From Anaeramoeba flamelloides (taxonomy: Eukaryota; Metamonada; Anaeramoebidae): a stretch of DNA of 64,000 bases. Under the pieces are notes generated by a model. The model did not search any database, had not been told where the DNA came from, and saw only the letters and a list, made by a program, of their open reading frames with translations. The stretch is from NCBI GenBank assembly GCA_027625915.1, contig JANTQA010000023.1:496001-560000 (forward strand), read 5' to 3'. Within the stretch, counting starts at the first letter, position 1. Every line of letters starts with the position of its first letter. The position numbers and the translations under genes are program-made. This document shows, in pieces, positions 12,106 through 23,768 of the stretch.

Positions 12106-12359
12106 AATCAAAGAATGGAATTTTTATCTAATTTATTGAAAATATTTTAGATCATATTTACGTTATCAGTGTATATCCTGAAGTAAAAATAAAGATTTAG
12201 AAAATCAAATTTCGCAGAAAAAAAAGAATGATTTTTTATTCTCAATACAAATGAAATCCAACAATCTATTTCAATATTTCATATTTGGCCAAAAAATCAA
12301 AATTGTTATTAAGTTGAAATTACTTTGGTAAATAAAAATACTACAATTTCATTAAACCT

Positions 12360-12860
12360 TGAAAGAATTTTTATTTTTGAAAATATTATAATTATTTGGA
12401 TTTTTTAGTTCTTTGATTTCTTTTTCTTTTTTGAATTATGATAACTTTTTTAGTTTGATCAAATATTTTTTTCAAAACTTGATATTAGGTTAAAGTTGAG
12501 TTTGTTAAATAGAAAAATCACATACAATTGGTTGATTTTATCTTATCATTTGATCGATCAACAATTTTTGGTGAAATTTCAACAAATTTACTAATACATT
12601 TTCTGTTCAGCTTGTTTCATTATTTTGGACACAACACTTTTTTTTTCGAGTTTTTTTTTTTTTTTTTTTTCTATTTGGAAGAAAATGATTACTTTTAAAA
12701 ACATTAATATTGAGATAACTTATGTGTGGTTTTAAATTAAGATTGGAAAAAATATAATAAATTGAGTTTTTTTTTTTGCCTATTTTTGATTTTGTGATGT
12801 GTCCAAATTTTTGGAATGGTGTTTAAATTTAGTTGATGTTTTCTAAACTTTTGATAGAAA
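12360..12860 (+). repeat. Dispersed FDRSTIVG repeat, copy 1
   Basis: About 0.5 kb shared with 43720-44240 (inverted) and 63680-64000. The best-conserved part, 12535-12640, includes TTGATCGATCAACAATTTTT and TTTCATTATTTTGGACACA. Translated on the plus strand it reads FDRSTIFGEI, then STNLLIHFLFS, then FHYFGH, and the same peptide can be read in the other two copies. This suggests a once-coding mobile or multicopy sequence. The family is not recognised. Confidence 0.65.
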
Positions 12861-13609
12861 ACTATTCCTAAATGGAATTTAAACAAATTTACCAATTTAT
12901 TTTTTTTGTTTTCCCCTCTTCCAAAATTATTAAAAACACACTTGATTTATTAATATTAATAATTATTTATTTTTTCTTTTGTTAATTCTTGTAAATTATA
13001 AATAATTGTTTTATATTTCAATTATCGAATGGTTCTAATTTGGTATTTCTTCTAGAATTTATAAAATAAGATTTTTTTTTCAAAAATTAAATTTAGAAGA
13101 GTTAAAATTTTTGAATTGGAATTTATATGCTCCCCACCTATTGGAAATATCAAATTTTGATAAATAAAAAGAATATGATTCAAATTAGCCAAAATTTTGA
13201 AAATCATTGATGATTATTCTCCATCTTCTCAGGATATTAATATAAATTATTAAATAAATTGTAAGTTAGATTTTATTATTATGAATATGAATGGAAGAAA
13301 AATAATTCAAAAAAAAAAAAAAAAAATCAATAAAAATTAAAATTATATTATTGGATTGTTTAAAATTTATAATAAGTCGAATAAAAAATAAAATCATTAA
13401 AACTTTTGTAAAAAAAAAAAAGAGTATTATAACAAAATAATAATAAATGTAATGGATTGTAAAAAGTAATGGATAGTAAAAGTAATGGATAGTAAATGAA
13501 AGGAATAATAAATGAAAGAAAAATAAGAAAGAAGAAAGAAGAAAGAAAAAAAGTAAAAAGTAACAAATGTATAAAAAGAATAAAAATAAATTTTAGATTC
13601 AATAAATTT

Positions 13610-16600
13610 TTAAATAATATTTAAACCCAATTTTTTACAGATATAGTTACATTGGTGGTTTTTAACAAACTGTTGAATACCTTTATATCCAAGGTCATCT
13701 GTGCCAAAACTGAATTTTGTGTTTGAAAAAATCTTTGGAGAAATAAACTTTCCATTAATATATTGTAAATTGGTAACTAAAAGTTTTTTATTTGAATAAT
13801 GGTAGGTAAAATGTTGGAAAGCGTTAATACTGTGTAACAAAGCCGGGTTGGATAATGGTGTGATATTGTTATTTGAAAAGAAGGGCTCTACGATAAAATG
13901 TTTTGGATTTTCGCTTGATTGGTTTGAATAAGTGAACATTGGGTGGAATAAAATTTTCGGTGTGTTTGAAGAAATTTTATTATTAAACAATTGGGCGAAA
14001 TGGCGGGAGTATGAGTATTTTCTCAATAGTTTGAGGTTTTCAGTCAAATTTTTGCTCGAGGACTCGTTTTGGAAAACCTTTGCAACAAGCATTTTTTCAA
14101 TATTTGGTTGGATCATATAATAAAAATTGTATTTTTTTCCTTTTAAAAATGGACTTTTGGAGATCTTGACTTTTGATTTTCTTGCTAAGAATTCTAAGAT
14201 TTGGAATTTTAATTGGAAAAGTGGATCCATTTTTAAATTTTTTAAAAATTTTTTTTTCTTTTTTTGATGCTTTTTTTTGTTGTGAACTTCCAATTTGAAT
14301 TTTTTTTGTGGAATATGTGGAATATAAACAATAGCGTTCATTGGTTTTTGCCAAAAATTTTGTTCATTTCGGTTTGGCGTTGGTATTAATTTCATAAAGG
14401 TTTCTTGGTTGTCCCTTAAATTAATGGTTTCAAAAACTATATTAATCAAAAATTCTTTCCAATTTAAATTATATTTGATATATTTGTTGGTCTTGCTATT
14501 GGTACAATTAAGAAGTTTATTATTATTGTTGTTGTTGTTGTTGTTGTTATTATTATTATTGTCATTGTCATTTTTATTATTCAAGTAATATATTTTTTTA
14601 AATTTTATATTTTTTTTTTTGATAAAATTATAAGATCGATTAAAATCATTAATCTTATTTTGATCCCGACTAAAAATATTACCAACTACAAAATAGTTAA
14701 CATTTGATAATGCTAATTTTTCAATCGAAATTGTATAGCGTTGATCGATATAAGAATCATTTGTTTGGAAAAACGAGGAATTAAACCAATGTAATATTAG
14801 TTTATATTTGCCAACCCATCTGTGATAGGATAATCTTTGAAGCAAAGAAAAAAATGAAATGTTTGAAACGTTTTTGTCCTCTGGGTTTTGTTCTTGTGTT
14901 TGTTCTGTCTCATTTATTTTTTCTTTTTCTTCGTGTTTGGTTTCTGCTTTTTGTTCCAGTGGTGATTTTTTATTGGGTATAACTAAAAAATTATTTGCCC
15001 TGAAATTAGCTGTGAAATGGAATTTCGAGGTTAATTTCTTAGACTGATTACTATTTATGTTAAGATTTGGATTATAAACCGAATTTGCGATTTTGACAAT
15101 AAAATTCGGATTTAATTTTTCCAATTCTTGTATTAAAAAATTTGTTGCTTCATACAATTTTTCTCTTTCTTGTTCCAAGCAGTCTTGGCTTAACAAAATA
15201 CACAACTCGATAATAATGGAATTAGAGTTGATTCTTGTTTTTTTAATTTTTTTTTTTCTTTTCCTTGAAGAGACTTTTTTTTTCATTATTTTGGTTTTCT
15301 CTTTTTCATTTTCTTTTTCTTTTTCTTTTTTTCCTTTTTCTTTTTTATTTTCATTTTCTTTTTCTTTTTCTTTTTCATTTTCATTTTCTTTTCCTTTTCC
15401 TCTTCCTTTTCCTTTTCCTTTTCCTTTTTTATTTGCATTTTCTTTTTCATTTTCTTTCTTTTTATCTTGTTCTGGCAGTGATTGTTCTTTTTTATTTTCC
15501 TTTTCCTTTTCTTTTTTTCGGTTTAATTGTTTCTGATTTTTGCTTTTTGGTTTTGGATCTTGTGCATTTTCAATTTTTGAACTTGATTCTCCTTGTGGTT
15601 CTTCTTCCATTTCTATGATTGGTTCAATTTCTAAATCTTCAAGTTTTGCAATTTTAGAATCTTGGCCATCATGATTATCAATTTTGGATTTGTTGTCTTC
15701 CCTTTTATTCGATTTCTGTAAGGACACCAAATGGTCGTTAAACGATTTGGTCACATTTTTGTTCTTTTTTAATTGGCGATTGTTTTTTGTTTTGCTTTTA
15801 TTTCGAGATTTTATTTTTTTTCTCTTTGGTGTTTTTTTGAGATTATTCTTTAGCCTTTGTTTTTCTTTTGGTTTCCTTTTTTCTTTTCTTTTTTCTGAAT
15901 CTTGTTTATCTTCTTCAGAGGTTAAAGTCGTGTTTTGAAAAGTTTTGTAAAGTGACTCATCAGATTTTGAACTCGAAATAAAGTTCTTTTCATCATTTTT
16001 ATAATTTGATCTGAAATTTGATAAATTCGGTGAGATTGATCCAAACGAATTTTGTTGTGGAACAGACAATTTCTGAGATCCAATTTTATGGTTGGTGTTA
16101 TGATCGAAATTTAAAGACTTCTTGTTTGGTTTAATGGCAAACTCGTCTTCAAAGAGCTCTTCTATATTATCAGTAACCTCTATTTTGTTTCGTGGTGGTT
16201 CGAGATTGGCAATCGAAAAGCTTTTATTTTTCTTTTTTCGGTTTTTTTTGTTGGTTTTTTGTTCTTCATCTTGCATAACAGTTAAAGGATGAAACGAAGA
16301 GACTGAATTTAACCAATTATTTATTTTGAATTTTGGTTTCTTATTCTTTTTGTTTTCTTTTCTTGTTTTTTTTTCTTTCTTTTTTTGCTGTTTTTTCTTT
16401 TGCATCGGGAGGATTTTAAAGGTCCTTTTTTGCGTTTCGAGAGATCCTCGTAGCTGCTGAATTGTTTCATTCAAAAAACTAATTTCCTGTTTATGTTGTT
16501 CGGCCAAGTCTTTGATTATTTGTTGGTATTTGTTTAACTCACCCCGAAGCTTTTTGTTTTCTTCACTGAGAAGAGTAATTTGCTTTTCGTTTTTTTTGGT

Positions 16601-16621
16601 TTCTTGTTGAAGGCGATTCAT
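13610..16621 (-). CDS. VWA domain plus alpha-kinase domain protein, probable pseudokinase (VwkA-like)
   Basis: 1003 aa, single exon. Residues 1-65 form a coiled coil, 70-470 are Lys/Glu/Ser-rich low complexity with a KEKENEK run near 370-445, and ~467-670 resemble the von Willebrand A domain of VWA-alpha-kinases (IIIELCILLS, then LQRLSYHRWVGKYKLILH) without a normal MIDAS DxSxS. An Asn run follows, then the alpha-kinase domain (~775-1003). The nucleotide-binding Lys is K848 (LVAKVF), Glu912 lies in IVEPFF, and all four zinc ligands are present: H937, H989, C991 and C995, with TRPM7 spacing. The catalytic Asp (TRPM7 D1765) is Asn951 and the metal-binding Asp (D1775) is Ser961, so activity is doubtful; Gln953 is kept. 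In Dictyostelium, VwkA acts in myosin II and contractile-vacuole control. The fold is secure; loss of activity is inference. Confidence 0.88.
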   Translation of the reverse strand: MNRLQQETKKNEKQITLLSEENKKLRGELNKYQQIIKDLAEQHKQEISFLNETIQQLRGSLETQKRTFKILPMQKKKQQKKKEKKTRKENKKNKKPKFKINNWLNSVSSFHPLTVMQDEEQKTNKKNRKKKNKSFSIANLEPPRNKIEVTDNIEELFEDEFAIKPNKKSLNFDHNTNHKIGSQKLSVPQQNSFGSISPNLSNFRSNYKNDEKNFISSSKSDESLYKTFQNTTLTSEEDKQDSEKRKEKRKPKEKQRLKNNLKKTPKRKKIKSRNKSKTKNNRQLKKNKNVTKSFNDHLVSLQKSNKREDNKSKIDNHDGQDSKIAKLEDLEIEPIIEMEEEPQGESSSKIENAQDPKPKSKNQKQLNRKKEKEKENKKEQSLPEQDKKKENEKENANKKGKGKGKGRGKGKENENEKEKEKENENKKEKGKKEKEKENEKEKTKIMKKKVSSRKRKKKIKKTRINSNSIIIELCILLSQDCLEQEREKLYEATNFLIQELEKLNPNFIVKIANSVYNPNLNINSNQSKKLTSKFHFTANFRANNFLVIPNKKSPLEQKAETKHEEKEKINETEQTQEQNPEDKNVSNISFFSLLQRLSYHRWVGKYKLILHWFNSSFFQTNDSYIDQRYTISIEKLALSNVNYFVVGNIFSRDQNKINDFNRSYNFIKKKNIKFKKIYYLNNKNDNDNNNNNNNNNNNNNNKLLNCTNSKTNKYIKYNLNWKEFLINIVFETINLRDNQETFMKLIPTPNRNEQNFWQKPMNAIVYIPHIPQKKFKLEVHNKKKHQKKKKKFLKNLKMDPLFQLKFQILEFLARKSKVKISKSPFLKGKKYNFYYMIQPNIEKMLVAKVFQNESSSKNLTENLKLLRKYSYSRHFAQLFNNKISSNTPKILFHPMFTYSNQSSENPKHFIVEPFFSNNNITPLSNPALLHSINAFQHFTYHYSNKKLLVTNLQYINGKFISPKIFSNTKFSFGTDDLGYKGIQQFVKNHQCNYICKKLGLNII

Positions 16622-18182
16622 TTGATAAAAAAAACAGATCTTAATTCAAATTAGAATTAAATTTGAAAAACAAACTTACAACACGAACTTGTTTTCTTGA
16701 GGCAAAATGAAAAAGTGATTTTTTTGATGAAAAATAAAGAAAATAAATTGTTTCAAGTTTGACAATGTTGAAAATAGATTTATTGGTAGATCTTAAAAAA
16801 ATTAACCTTGAACTGTATTCTGAATTTGGTTTGAATCATTTAAGGTGTTGATAGGAATAGTAACCATATTTTTTTTTTTTTTTCATAATTCTCGTTAGGT
16901 AAATTATTTTCTCACAAAGTTAATTAAATTTGAGAAATCATCTCACTTGATCACCTTTAGAGATCTGAGTTATTATTTTAATGTAAAATTCTTTTTTATC
17001 ATTTAATTGTTTCTTAAAAGATTTGATCTTTTTGAATTTTACTTTTAAAAAATAAAAGTGAAAATTCTCCAAAGTTTTTTACTTTTACAAAGTCTTGAAT
17101 AAAAATAATGCACTGACCGGATTTTGAATTGTGAATATTAGTAAAATTGTTGTGAAATACAAATATTTAAAATCAAATCCTTTTTTTGAATGGGAATTTT
17201 TAAAATTATAACTCTCTCACTGATCTGAAAAACGATTAATTAAATCACACTTGTTCAAAACAACTTTCAATCAATCAGAATAATAAAAATAAAAATTATC
17301 TTTTTCAAAACTCTTCTGAAGCCAAAATAATGTGTGGTTCAAAGTTTCAATGGTGTTTCAAAACAAAAATTGTGTTTTTTTGTGATGAAGACCTTCACAT
17401 TGAAAGATCAGGAAAACCAATAATAAACCCAAGTAAAATATGGTTCAATTTTCTTAAAGTTCTACTATTTAAATAGAAATTCTAAAAAATAAAGGATCAA
17501 ATTGGAAAATTTATCTCAAGACATAGAGTTAAATTTTGGATGATATTCATCAATCAAGACAAAAAATTTCAAAAAAAATACAAAATTACACAAAATTTGA
17601 ACAAAAAAAATTGTATAATAACTATCAAACAATTTACTTAAAATATCAAGGGCCTTTACTTTCAAATTAATGTTATTGTATTCATACTATATTGGTTAAT
17701 GATTTGAATGTTGAATTGAAACAAGAAGAAAAATTATACTGATTTTTATTTTGAAACAAGGATAATAATAGTTTACGCAGTAATTATTTGGTTCACATTG
17801 GACTAAAAAAGATTCAATCCAAGTTTCTTAAAATTTTTTCAAAGAATTAGTGGTTTTATGAAATGTAAGCCCGATTTTTAAATTAAAATTACATTGTGGT
17901 AGCTATTAATAATTAAAAGAAAACTTTAAACTTTTTGGGTTCAATTCCCAGTATTTTATCTTGAAACCAACTTTTATAATGATTATTTTTTCCTTTACAA
18001 CATCATTCTTGTTTTCAATTAATTTACAAGTTTTGTTTGTCATTTAGAAATATAAAATTCTTTCTTCAAAGCTCATAAAAACCTTTTCAAAAAAAGAAAA
18101 GTGAACAAAAAATTAAAATACATTTTTGTGAATTTATAGACATTGAGAAAAAAAAAAGGAAAAATATCATTTTTTTAATTTA
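16622..18182. other. Divergent intergenic region
   Basis: This 1.56-kb spacer separates the start of the alpha-kinase gene (-) from the first exon of the 18183 gene (+), so it should hold both promoters. About 17100-17770 is a diverged copy of the CCGGACATG element found at 31562-32050. No promoter motif could be assigned. Confidence 0.55.
17100..17770. mobile_element. Diverged copy of the CCGGACATG inverted-repeat element
   Basis: It matches 31600-31880 in the same orientation: GATTTTGAATTGTGAATATT and AGTAAAATTGTTGTG on the left, AATCACACTTGTTCAAAACA in the middle, and CTATCAAACAATTTACT near 17624. It is longer than the 31.6-kb copy, with an unmatched stretch around 17330-17600, and its outer ends are eroded. 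Confidence 0.6.
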
Positions 18183-19456
18183 ATGTCCCAAATCATTGAT
18201 ATAACCATCCCATCAAAACAATTAATTGAAAACACACAAGAGGTTTTTCATGTTTGTTATGATCCACTTTTTAGGTTAGTTTCCTGATCAAAAATTGTCT
18301 TTATTCCTGCTTGAGCTTAATTAATGTTTTTTCTTTTTATTAAAAATTTTTCTTTTTGTTTGCAACATTAACGTTTATTTCTTTACATTTTTATTTTCAA
18401 ACCGTTTCCATGCTTCTAAAAACCTCAATAGCCAAGAAACCAAAGAACTTCAATACATTTTAGAAGATATAAATGTTCAAAGAGATCTTAAAAATATCAC
18501 AATTCACACACTTGTAAATTTTTATTCTTTTGCAACAATTTCAATTGTGACACCAGAGATTTATATTTTTGTTGGTAAGTCAAAACAATCAAAAAAAAAA
18601 AACAAAAAAAAAACAAAAAAAAACTTTAAACACTTTCTTTGAAGAAATCTCATTGAACAACAAAAATTTTTTTTTTTATTCTTGATTGTTTCTTTTTTTA
18701 AATTTTCAATCACATAATTTCAAAGAATCTCACCCATCCACACTAAACGAAAAAAACAGCTTTATAAAAAATGGAAAAGAACTCAAGGCACATAGGGTGT
18801 ATTATAAATTTAACATTGGGAACACAAAAAATTTAAACGGTCTAACATTGGATCTCAGCAACTATCGTTATCTTTTTGATTCCTTAAACCACAAACATTT
18901 ATTTCAAACTCTTAATCCTTACGACGAATTGGCAAAGCCATCAGAAATTCAAAAAGTTATTGAAAAAGGATATGGTTTAGTGAAGGGTTTATTCGATGCG
19001 AAAAGAAAAAGAAAATTAGATGAAAAGGAAAACAAACAAGAAAAAGAAAACGAAACTCTTCTTTCGAGTGAAAACGAATCAGGAACAGAATCAGATAAAT
19101 TTATTGTTGACGTGGTTAATGAAGAAAAAAGAGAAGAAGAAGATGAAAGTGAGGAGCTTATTGAAGAACAAGAAAAAAAAAAAAAACGATTTCGAAAAGT
19201 GAAAGAAAAAGAGCAAGCACAAAGACACCACAAAACAACAAACAATTATCAAAAAGAAAAAGAAAACACTCAAGACATTGGTAATGAAAATAATCAAATA
19301 ATCAAAAAAAAGGTAAGAAATCAACAAGGCTTTGACTTTAGTTTATTAGAATCAAAAATTCCACAAAACAAGAGCCTAGAAAAATCAAAAAAGAAAAAAA
19401 AAAGAAGAAAAAACAGAAGAAAAAAAAGGAGAAAAGAATCCCCTTCAAAGATATAA
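18183..19456 (+). CDS. Unrecognised gene, three exons, Lys/Glu-rich C-terminus
   Basis: I infer three exons: 18183-18274, 18432-18574 and 18726-19456. Introns 18275-18431 and 18575-18725 begin GTTAGT and GTAAGT and end AG, and the joins keep the frame (966 nt, 321 aa plus TAA). The start reads MSQIIDITIPSKQL. Residues 1-160 look globular (VFHVCYDPLF, ITIHTLVNFYSFATISIV, HRVYYKFNIGN, LDLSNYRYLFDSLNH). The remainder is acidic and then strongly basic low complexity, ending in KKKKKRRKNRRKKRR, which suggests a nuclear or nucleolar protein. I do not recognise the family. Exon joins rest on splice consensus, frame continuity and composition; the exact start is less sure. Confidence 0.62.
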
Positions 19457-21687
19457 ACAATTTTTTATAACTTTAATGTTTTTTTTTTTGTTAATTTAGA
19501 AATAGAATTCAAATTTATTCTAATTTAACTTTGGTTAACTTTTCATTAAATAATCAAAAAGATCTCATTCATTTTTAAGTTTCAAAATTTCCAACTTTTA
19601 TTCTCCTTAATTCAGTTTTAGCTGTAAATTAATCATAAAATCTCTCTTTTTTGATTTTATTTTATTTTTTTATCATTAAAGACAGGTGATTCAATAAAAC
19701 TACATTCTGTTTGTCTAAAATTCAATAATTTATTTCGAGTTTTTTAGACTAGCAATAATATATGTAAGATTATAGTTTATATATAACTTTTCTTTAAAAA
19801 CAAAAATGATGCAAATTTATTTTTAGGGAAAGACAAGAAAAAGAGAAAGAAAATAATTAAAAAAAGAATACATTAATCAAATAAAAAAGAATAAACTTTG
19901 TTAAAAGTTCTATTTTGCGTTTCGAATGTTGAAATGGGTTTGATTTTAACCTTGAAATACAATTAAGATAAATTTTTTACCACAATAATATAATACCCCA
20001 GTTAGTATAATATGTTACATTCTTTCCAGAATTTAACACTACATGATCATGAAAAAATTTTGTCAAAAAACAATTAAATATTTGCTAGTTTTACCCCTTT
20101 TGATAACTTCAATTAGAATAAACACTATTGATTAATAAAGGATCTTTGATCCAAAAAATATTTTTCAAGATATTTTACAATTTAAATTGGAAAATCCAAT
20201 TTTCCAGTAATATTTTTTTTCGATTTAAATAGTAAAAAAAAAAATTTGAAAATTTTTTTGATTCTAGTTAAGAGGTCATTTTTTTATATTTTAAAAGTAT
20301 TTTAAATACGGTGAATATCTTTCAAATAGGGAATCAATTATTTGGACTATTTTAAAGAATTATTTCTTCTTTTTAAATTGGAAAATTATATTTTTTTTTT
20401 GATTTTCGGTAAGGTTTTTTTTAATTTTTGAAATGAACAGAAAATTTATTTAAATTTTCAGTTTATTTCAAAAAGTAAAAAAAACCTAGGACTCTCTCAA
20501 TATTTATCATCAGTTTTTTTTTCAGTGTTTGAGTTTTTTTAGATGATAAGAGTGTTTTCATAACTATTCGTCATTATATCTTCACAAAAATACCCTAAAG
20601 CTGAGTTTAAAGAAAATTCATTGTCGCATCCATTTGAATTGTTTTACCCCAAAATAGACCTTTTTTTCTAGACTAGATACTCAGAAAAATCGTAGTACTA
20701 TTAACAACAATAAACACAACAGCCTTAAGAATTTTAAGAACTGGGATGTTGATTGTGTTCTGAATAAACCCAATTAACAGTGATGAAATGATAATTGAAG
20801 TTGTAGTTTTGTCTAACTTTTTTTTTTCAATTTTATTTTTTCATCCTAGTGTAATACAATGCAATTGTAACGTATTTCCAAAAAAGTTAGTAATTTATGC
20901 TTATATTACATACAATAGATACTTTGTAAGCCGATCTATTTGTAAATTTGAAAAATCACATTTCATAAAGTTTCATACTTATTGAATCAACACATATTTC
21001 ATTTATTTCAAAATAAGCCTTATTCAAATATTTTTTTAAAAAAAATAAAAAACGAATTTGCAAATAATTAAGAAAAAAAAATACTAAGCTATATTCAATA
21101 AATAAAAAAAAAACGGGTAAAACAGTAATGATATTAAATATTTTAGAAACAATAAATACATTTAGATCTTTTTAATCCTATTATAATTTTTTTCAAGGTT
21201 AAACTCACTTCGGAAAAATATTTTTTTGATCAATAAGAACAAAATAATCACTAATTTTCAAGTTGAAAATATTATTTAAAATTGAGTCACATTCATATCT
21301 TTTATCCTGTAAAGTATTATTAATAAATAAATTGAATTATTATCAAGGAACAATAACTGATTGTTAATAATTTTGTTATTTTGAATACCATTTTTAGAAT
21401 TAACTTTACTAAAGATCTTTTTTTATTAAATTCAATCATCTTTTTGTGGAAATATACATGATAAGAAGGAGTTAAATTACCACTAACCTACCCCCCCCCA
21501 ATCCCACATTCAAATTTGGGTTAAAGACAAATAAGAAAATTAATATTTTAACACTTCAATATCTTTTTAAAACATTTATTTCAAACTTGAAGTCATTTAG
21601 GTAAATAGGTTGTGCTAAAGGATATATTTATATTCAGAGTTGATGAAACTTTATTTAATTTTCTGAAAAAAAGAGTAAAATTTTGAA

Positions 21688-22280
21688 AAGTAAACTATTT
21701 TTTCAAAAATGTTGGCTCACTTTATAATATTACTGAGAGTTGTTTTGTAGGTTTTATCCCATACATTCTTAAAAATAAAATTGTTATTATTTAAGATCAA
21801 TATCATTTTTTCTGTTATCATCAAATTTTAGTTTTACTTTTGTAAATTTTTCTTTTTCTTTTTTTTTTGATTTCTTTTTTTGTTTGGATTTTTTTTTTTT
21901 TGAAATAAGATTAGTGAAAAAAAAAAAATCTTCAAAAATAAAGAAACAATAAGAAAATTGAGGCTATGTAATGTTTTTCAAAATTTTCATTATTTTTTAT
22001 CAAAAAAATCTTCTTTTTAATCTTTTTTTCAGTAAAATAGCAATAAAAAATCCATAATGTTCATTTCAAAAAACTATTAATTACTTTTTTTGAGTTTTGA
22101 GTTTTATTTTTTTTTATTTTCTCGAATATTGGCTTTTATATGTCTAGAATAATTTAATAGAAAAATTATTGATAAGATTTAATAATTAGTTGTTATTGAA
22201 TAAAAAAAAATATTTTGTTGTTTTTTTATTTTATTTATTTTTTCAGTGGGGTCACATTTTTTGAACTAGATTTAATATTA
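21688..22280. mobile_element. GACTCAC-family inverted-repeat element, copy 2
   Basis: About 590 bp. The left end reads AAACTATTTTTTCAAAAATG and then GGCTCACTTTATAATATTA. The right end, GTCACATTTTTTGAACTAGA at about 22254-22273, is the inverse. The core TTTTTTTCAGTAAAATAGCA near 22025 corresponds to the core of the other copies. It carries T-rich tracts and no transposase. Confidence 0.68.
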
Positions 22281-22976
22281 CAATTCATTTGAAATTTTTT
22301 ATTTAATTTTAAAGTGGAATTTTGAAATTATATTTAAACTTTTTACTCAAAACCTAATAAATATCTTTTTTTCAATAAAATATTTTGTATAAATATTAAT
22401 AACCAGATAATTATTAATAGCCAGCTAATTCTGCTTAAAAAAATACTAAAAAATTATTTTGAAATTTTGTATAATTTTTGACAAATTAAAAATTTTATAT
22501 TTTAAATAGTGGCTTTTTCTATATTCTACAAAATAAGAAAAAATACCAACTTTTTTTTATTCAATGATTCATTTTTAAACTTTTTTGATACTTTTTGTTC
22601 AATATTTGCGAAATACATACATACATAAAAAATTGATATATTGTAGGAAGATTTAATTTTAAATTTAATTGTTTTAAAAAATTGATCATTTTTTTTTTTT
22701 CGAATAATAAACCTTCTACTTGCTTACTTTAAGGGACTAGTCTCTATTTTTTTTTTTTGGTAAATTTAATAGAGATTTAGAATTTTTTTTTGCTAATTAG
22801 TTAGATTCGAAATTAAGGTGAAAAACTTCTTTATATAGTAATGAAATCTCGATAAATGACATACATTAAATTTAGTTATTGTTTTTATAGAAATAAAAAA
22901 ATTTTCAATTTTTTCACTTTTTTGAAAGTTGCTTTTTTTCAACTTTTCGCAAAAATACAAAAAATAAAAAAAAATA

Positions 22977-23179
22977 TGAGTAAGAAAGCCAAACCTTGTT
23001 GTGTTTGTGGAAGAAATACAAAAAATAGTTTGAAAAATAAACCTGAAAAGCTTTTTTTTTGGATTTGCATGAAAAAACAGTTTGATTCGAAAAAAATATT
23101 CAAAATATGCTTTACTCAAAATAATAGATTTTCTTTCTTTTCTTGTACGATTCTTTTTTTTCTTGAAACCACTTTTTGA
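22977..23179 (+). CDS. Small Cys-containing ORF, possible zinc-binding relic
   Basis: Open frame of 67 codons from ATG 22977 to TGA 23179. It begins MSKKAKPCCVCGRNTKN and also contains FWICMKK and FKICF, so Cys pairs are spaced as in a small zinc finger. The first 25 residues look protein-like, but the remainder is Phe/Lys-rich as expected of AT-rich non-coding DNA. It ends with TGA, unlike every confident gene here. It may be a decayed gene start or a first exon whose continuation I cannot find. Confidence 0.25.
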
Positions 23180-23768
23180 GTTTATACTCTTTTTTATTTT
23201 GTTGAATTTGAAGTTTTAAAAAGTTCTCCCCAATTATCATTCCAAAAGTTTTTGTCAGAGTCAAAAAAAATAAAAGAAAAGAATAAGAACTATTTTTTTA
23301 AAAAGTAAGTATTAAAAAAACAAATTGAGTTCTTTATAGAGTCAAGTTGGATGAACAGAAGTGAAAGAGATAATATTCACTAGTTTTCAATTATTTTTTC
23401 GTTTTTCAAAATGAGAATAAATATTAATTTTGAGAAAATAATTAAATCCAAAATTAATCAAAAAATTCTCATCCATTAAAGATATTATTTTTTTTAAAAA
23501 ATTTTTAAAAGTCACTTTTTTTGAAAGAATTGTAAAATTTTAAAAAAACAAGAACTAAAAGTTCTAACATTGAAAAAACCTGTCTATTTTCAATTTTTAA
23601 CATATTTCAAGATAAGGATTCCTTATTTAGTTATTGGTCAAAAAAAAATTAATAGGGACTAGCACCTTAAGAATAAAAACTTTATTTTCAGTTATAAAAA
23701 ATTGTTATTTTAATTTTTTTTTATTTTTTTATTTATTTTTTTTTCGATTTTGGAATTTAAAATAAACA

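Larger units (their letters stand above)
9658..13609. other. AT-rich spacer between AMPK beta and the alpha-kinase gene
   Basis: This 4-kb region lies between two convergently oriented genes. It has long T runs (9727-9752 and 11663-11692), a degraded half of the TA-flanked MITE (about 10930-11022), a short TA microsatellite (11022-11045), one GACTCAC-family element and one copy of the FDRSTIVG dispersed repeat. From 9760 to 10900 and 12860 to 13600 I see nothing beyond AT-rich sequence. Confidence 0.6.
19457..23768. other. AT-rich intergenic region
   Basis: This 4.3-kb region lies between two convergent genes. It contains one GACTCAC-family element (21688-22280) and a small Cys-containing open frame at 22977-23179. 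From 19500 to 21680 there is only AT-rich sequence; a C run at 21492-21499 is the sole GC-rich landmark. Confidence 0.6.

Noticed and set aside
15093-15938. Plus-strand Phe/Ser/Leu-rich open frames
   Set aside because: They mirror the Lys/Glu-rich coding strand of the alpha-kinase protein and have no independent protein character.
17936-17952. GGGTTCAATTCCC, a tRNA T-arm-like motif after GTGGTAGCTATTAATAATTA
   Set aside because: The flanking sequence does not form matching acceptor, D and anticodon stems, so it is at most a very decayed tRNA-derived piece.
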